DNA from: CAXBMB01 sp052078155
GTDB lineage: Bacteria > Pseudomonadota > Alphaproteobacteria > Kiloniellales > DSM-21159
Length of the DNA: 64,000 bases
Reading direction: 5' to 3'
NCBI GenBank assembly: GCA_052078155.1
Contig: JBQJBP010000001.1
Span: 2,046,001-2,110,000 of the forward strand
Part shown: piece after piece, positions 62,169 to 64,000 of the stretch
Layout: every line of letters starts with the position of its first letter
Numbering within the stretch: position 1 is the stretch's first letter
The notes under the pieces: generated by a model
Seen by the model: the letters and a program-made list of their open reading frames with translations, nothing else
The model's database searches: none
What the model was told of the DNA's origin: nothing
Program-made: the position numbers and the translations under genes

Positions 62169-62413
62169 GAACAAAGTCCTTTGCGGCTGGTAAAAGATAA
62201 GGAAGCCAGAACCCCTTCAAGCCTCGCTTTAAGAGCTGCCAGACCGCCCCGCTGGGGCTGGCCGGCACAGGCTGCAGTCGCGGCACCGGCAGCGGTGTCA
62301 GCTGCGGTCCGCGAAGCAACAGAGACCTTGCCCGGTTCAGCCTGTTTCAAAAGCTTGGGGGCGGGCCGCATAAAGGCTTCCGGCGGCAACATTCCTGGAC
62401 CACAGCAGGTCAA
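62165..62413 (-). CDS. Small Cys-Cys-containing ORF coupled to ccoI
   Basis: An 82-residue frame with a TTG start (GGAG seven bases upstream) and stop overlapping the ccoI GTG by four bases. It begins TCCGPGMLPPEAF and is otherwise Ala/Gly/Lys-rich with a later Cys. Many FixI/CcoI proteins begin with a Cys-Cys-x-Pro-Gly type leader fused to the ATPase (from memory), so this may be that leader separated by a frameshift, or a distinct small copper-binding protein. Other starts downstream are possible. Confidence 0.5.
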   Translation of the reverse strand: MTCCGPGMLPPEAFMRPAPKLLKQAEPGKVSVASRTAADTAAGAATAACAGQPQRGGLAALKARLEGVLASLSFTSRKGLCS

Positions 62414-62491
62414 AGGCGAACTCCAACTTAGTTTAGTTTCCGAAGGCCCCGCAGAGCCATCGGATCAGCGGGGTTTCAAGTGTGAAAGGAC

Positions 62492-62992
62492 TCAGGAATC
62501 AGGTTTGACGAAGGCCCGCTGGCTCAGAACATAACGATCCTCACCGCTGTAGATGTAGATCCTGAGGTCCCAGTTCCCGGCCAGCGGCATTTTCCACTCT
62601 CCGCTGAACTGTCCCTCACCCTGGGCCTGCAGCTTGTCTGCGAAGTCATAGCCCACGTTGGTCGGCCGAATGAACTCCACGGCCACCTTGTCCACGGCCA
62701 AAGGGGCCCCTTGTTTGTCTTTGACCAGGAGACTGGCGGTCAGCACCCCGTCACCGGACGTCAGATCCAGGGTTTTCTGCCAGCCCAGCGCCTCCTGGGC
62801 GGCAGTGGCATCCAGCACTTTGTTGTAGGCCAGACCCTTGCGGTAGTGATCTTCGGTAAAGCCGGTCCAGCTGTTGAAAGCCACATAGACCATGATGCCG
62901 TTGACGATGAAGATGATCCCGAACATCCCAAAGAACATGCTTGGGATCCATCGCTGGTCCTTCTTGAAAAAGGCAACAAGGGTGTTGTCCAT
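62492..62992 (-). CDS. ccoH: cbb3 oxidase maturation protein CcoH/FixH
   Basis: A 166-residue protein with an N-terminal anchor helix (about 18-38, WIPSMFFGMFGIIFIVNGIM) and a periplasmic FixH domain (FEDHYRKGLAYN-like TEDHYRKGLAYNKVLD, about 49-64, then GNWDLRIYIYSGEDRYVLSQR). It stabilises cbb3 subunits with CcoI. The ATG at 62992 is chosen; a TTG three codons upstream would overlap ccoG by four bases. Confidence 0.92.
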   Translation of the reverse strand: MDNTLVAFFKKDQRWIPSMFFGMFGIIFIVNGIMVYVAFNSWTGFTEDHYRKGLAYNKVLDATAAQEALGWQKTLDLTSGDGVLTASLLVKDKQGAPLAVDKVAVEFIRPTNVGYDFADKLQAQGEGQFSGEWKMPLAGNWDLRIYIYSGEDRYVLSQRAFVKPDS

Positions 62993-62997
62993 CAAAC

Positions 62998-64000
62998 TCA
63001 ACGTCCTGGTCCTCTAAATACCGTTTCATGCACCACCGTCTCCCCGCGCTGAGGGTCGCTCAGCTCAAAGTACACGGGCATGATTTTGTCGGTTACATCA
63101 TTGCGGTCAGCCCGAACGTGGATCTGGTAAGTGGCCACAGAGTCAGGGGCTGCAGACAGCTGCACTTTGTCCCCTCCCTGGTCCGCATGTCCGACGATTT
63201 TCATTTCGCTGTTCGGCAAGCCCTTGAAGGTCAGATCAAAAGTACGAGCTTCACGGGTTTTGTTCAAAAGTTTTACCGTATAGCCATTGCGCAGATCGCC
63301 ATCTGACAGGGTGACAAAAAGCGGATTGCGGTCATGCAGCACATTGATGTCCAGCGTATCGCGCACCAGCAGCTGGAACAGCAGCAGCGCCCCGACAGCG
63401 ATGAACAGCATGGTGTAGAAAAGCGTGCGCAGGCGCAGGATTTTGTATTTGGGCCGACTCTCACCCCGATTGAGGGCTTCCTGATTGGCCTCGGTATCAT
63501 AGGTGATGAGGTTCCCCGGCCGCCCGATCTTGGTCATGATGTCGTTACAGGCATCAATGCAGAGCGCGCAGGAAATGCACTCCAGCTGAACCCCGTCGCG
63601 GATGTCGATGCCGGTGGGGCAGACATGGACGCAGGCCATACAATCAATGCAATCCCCGCGGCCTTCCCAGCTTTCGCTGGGCTTGGGTTTCTTGCCCCGG
63701 GGTTCGCCGCGCCAGTCCTGGTAGGTCACCACCAGTGTGTCTTCGTCGAACATGGCCGCCTGAAAGCGTGGCCAGGGGCACATGTAGGTACAGACCTGTT
63801 CGCGGGCCAGGCCAGCCAGCAGATAGGTGGTGGTGGTCAGGATACCGACTGAGGCATAGACGGTCAGAGACGATTGACCGACAAAAAACTCGCTGATCAG
63901 AGTAGGCGCATCGACGAAATAGAGACTCCAGGCACCGCCGGTCAGAAAGGCGATCAACAGCCAGATGGCATGTTTGCTGGTCTTTTTGACGAATTTGCTG
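62998..64000 (-). CDS. ccoG: cbb3 oxidase accessory protein CcoG/FixG (ferredoxin-like), 5' truncated by window edge
   Basis: 334 residues visible; the start lies beyond the right edge. Membrane helices in the visible N-terminal part, then two 4Fe-4S binding motifs CIDCMACVHVCPTGIDIR (in part) and CISCALCIDACN, another helix (about residues 195-215 of the visible part) and a C-terminal Ig-like domain (DLTFKGLPNSEMKIVGH). CcoG is a Cu(II) reductase needed for cbb3 assembly. The ccoNOQP genes are expected to the right. Confidence 0.94.
   Translation of the reverse strand, partial: SKFVKKTSKHAIWLLIAFLTGGAWSLYFVDAPTLISEFFVGQSSLTVYASVGILTTTTYLLAGLAREQVCTYMCPWPRFQAAMFDEDTLVVTYQDWRGEPRGKKPKPSESWEGRGDCIDCMACVHVCPTGIDIRDGVQLECISCALCIDACNDIMTKIGRPGNLITYDTEANQEALNRGESRPKYKILRLRTLFYTMLFIAVGALLLFQLLVRDTLDINVLHDRNPLFVTLSDGDLRNGYTVKLLNKTREARTFDLTFKGLPNSEMKIVGHADQGGDKVQLSAAPDSVATYQIHVRADRNDVTDKIMPVYFELSDPQRGETVVHETVFRGPGR

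Overview
The window looks like a chromosomal segment of a GC-rich, aerobic, Gram-negative alphaproteobacterium, probably of the broad Rhodospirillales type. This is inferred from gene content: a bc1 complex in petA-petB-petC order, the cbb3-oxidase assembly block ccoG-ccoH-ccoI-ccoS, UbiK, a prs-rplY-pth-ychF run, MlaA/MlaC and DUF1127/DUF6111/DUF1285 genes. Nearly everything is housekeeping or conserved accessory sequence. I see no rRNA, no convincing tRNA, no transposase, no phage genes and no CRISPR array.

Layout. 1-6.4 kb: an envelope block with an ArnT-like glycosyltransferase (cut by the left edge), two small SMR/ArnE-ArnF-like membrane proteins, ubiK, hldD (LPS heptose epimerase), lgt and midA. 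6.6-14.1 kb: pgeF, an M24-fold protein lacking metal ligands, a lipoprotein, then prs-rplY-pth-ychF, closed by a strong intrinsic terminator. 14.3-15.6 kb: a DUF2235 hydrolase with a basic tail. 15.7-19.9 kb (minus): mtnP-mtnA-ald2, the methylthioadenosine DHAP shunt, followed by a VOC protein and an AT-rich PD-(D/E)XK nuclease-like gene. 20.1-22.7 kb (minus): petABC. 23.1-25.5 kb: trmL, hemF and an aldolase-like pseudoenzyme. 25.8-31.7 kb: a divergent Lrp/MFS pair, CCA-adding enzyme, LysE exporter, DUF6111, NudL-type Nudix and DUF1285. 31.9-39.0 kb: a MoxR-DUF58-BatA/DUF4159-large membrane protein operon. 39-45.8 kb: gene-poor, with an XRE regulator, aminopeptidase P, a tandem DUF1127 protein, prmA and many intergenic repeats. 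46-56.4 kb: UvrD-type helicase, AspA/AstE deacylase, an inactive HtrA-like lipoprotein, a ClC antiporter with a 39-bp tandem repeat at its 3' end, GNAT, pentapeptide, thioesterase and BASS transporter genes. 56.9-59.6 kb: mlaA, mlaC and DUF805. 59.7-64 kb (minus): ccoG (cut by the right edge), ccoH, a small Cys-containing ORF, ccoI and ccoS.

Themes. Respiration is represented twice (bc1 and cbb3 maturation), with hemF supplying haem. Envelope lipid and LPS work is spread over arnT-like, hldD, lgt, mlaA and mlaC. The most unusual signals are: (1) a roughly 130-bp interspersed intergenic repeat, at least nine recognisable copies in two subfamilies, both orientations, with short terminal inverted repeats and internal hairpins, one copy providing a stop codon; (2) three genes of enzyme folds whose catalytic or metal-binding residues are replaced (M24, class II aldolase, HtrA); (3) a methylthioadenosine-shunt operon with an unexplained VOC protein and a foreign-looking nuclease at its tail; (4) a duplicated DUF1127 protein behind a tiny ORF with a near-perfect Shine-Dalgarno; (5) a CcoI whose Cys-rich leader appears as a separate, translationally coupled ORF. 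All functions are read from motifs by eye; no database search was possible.
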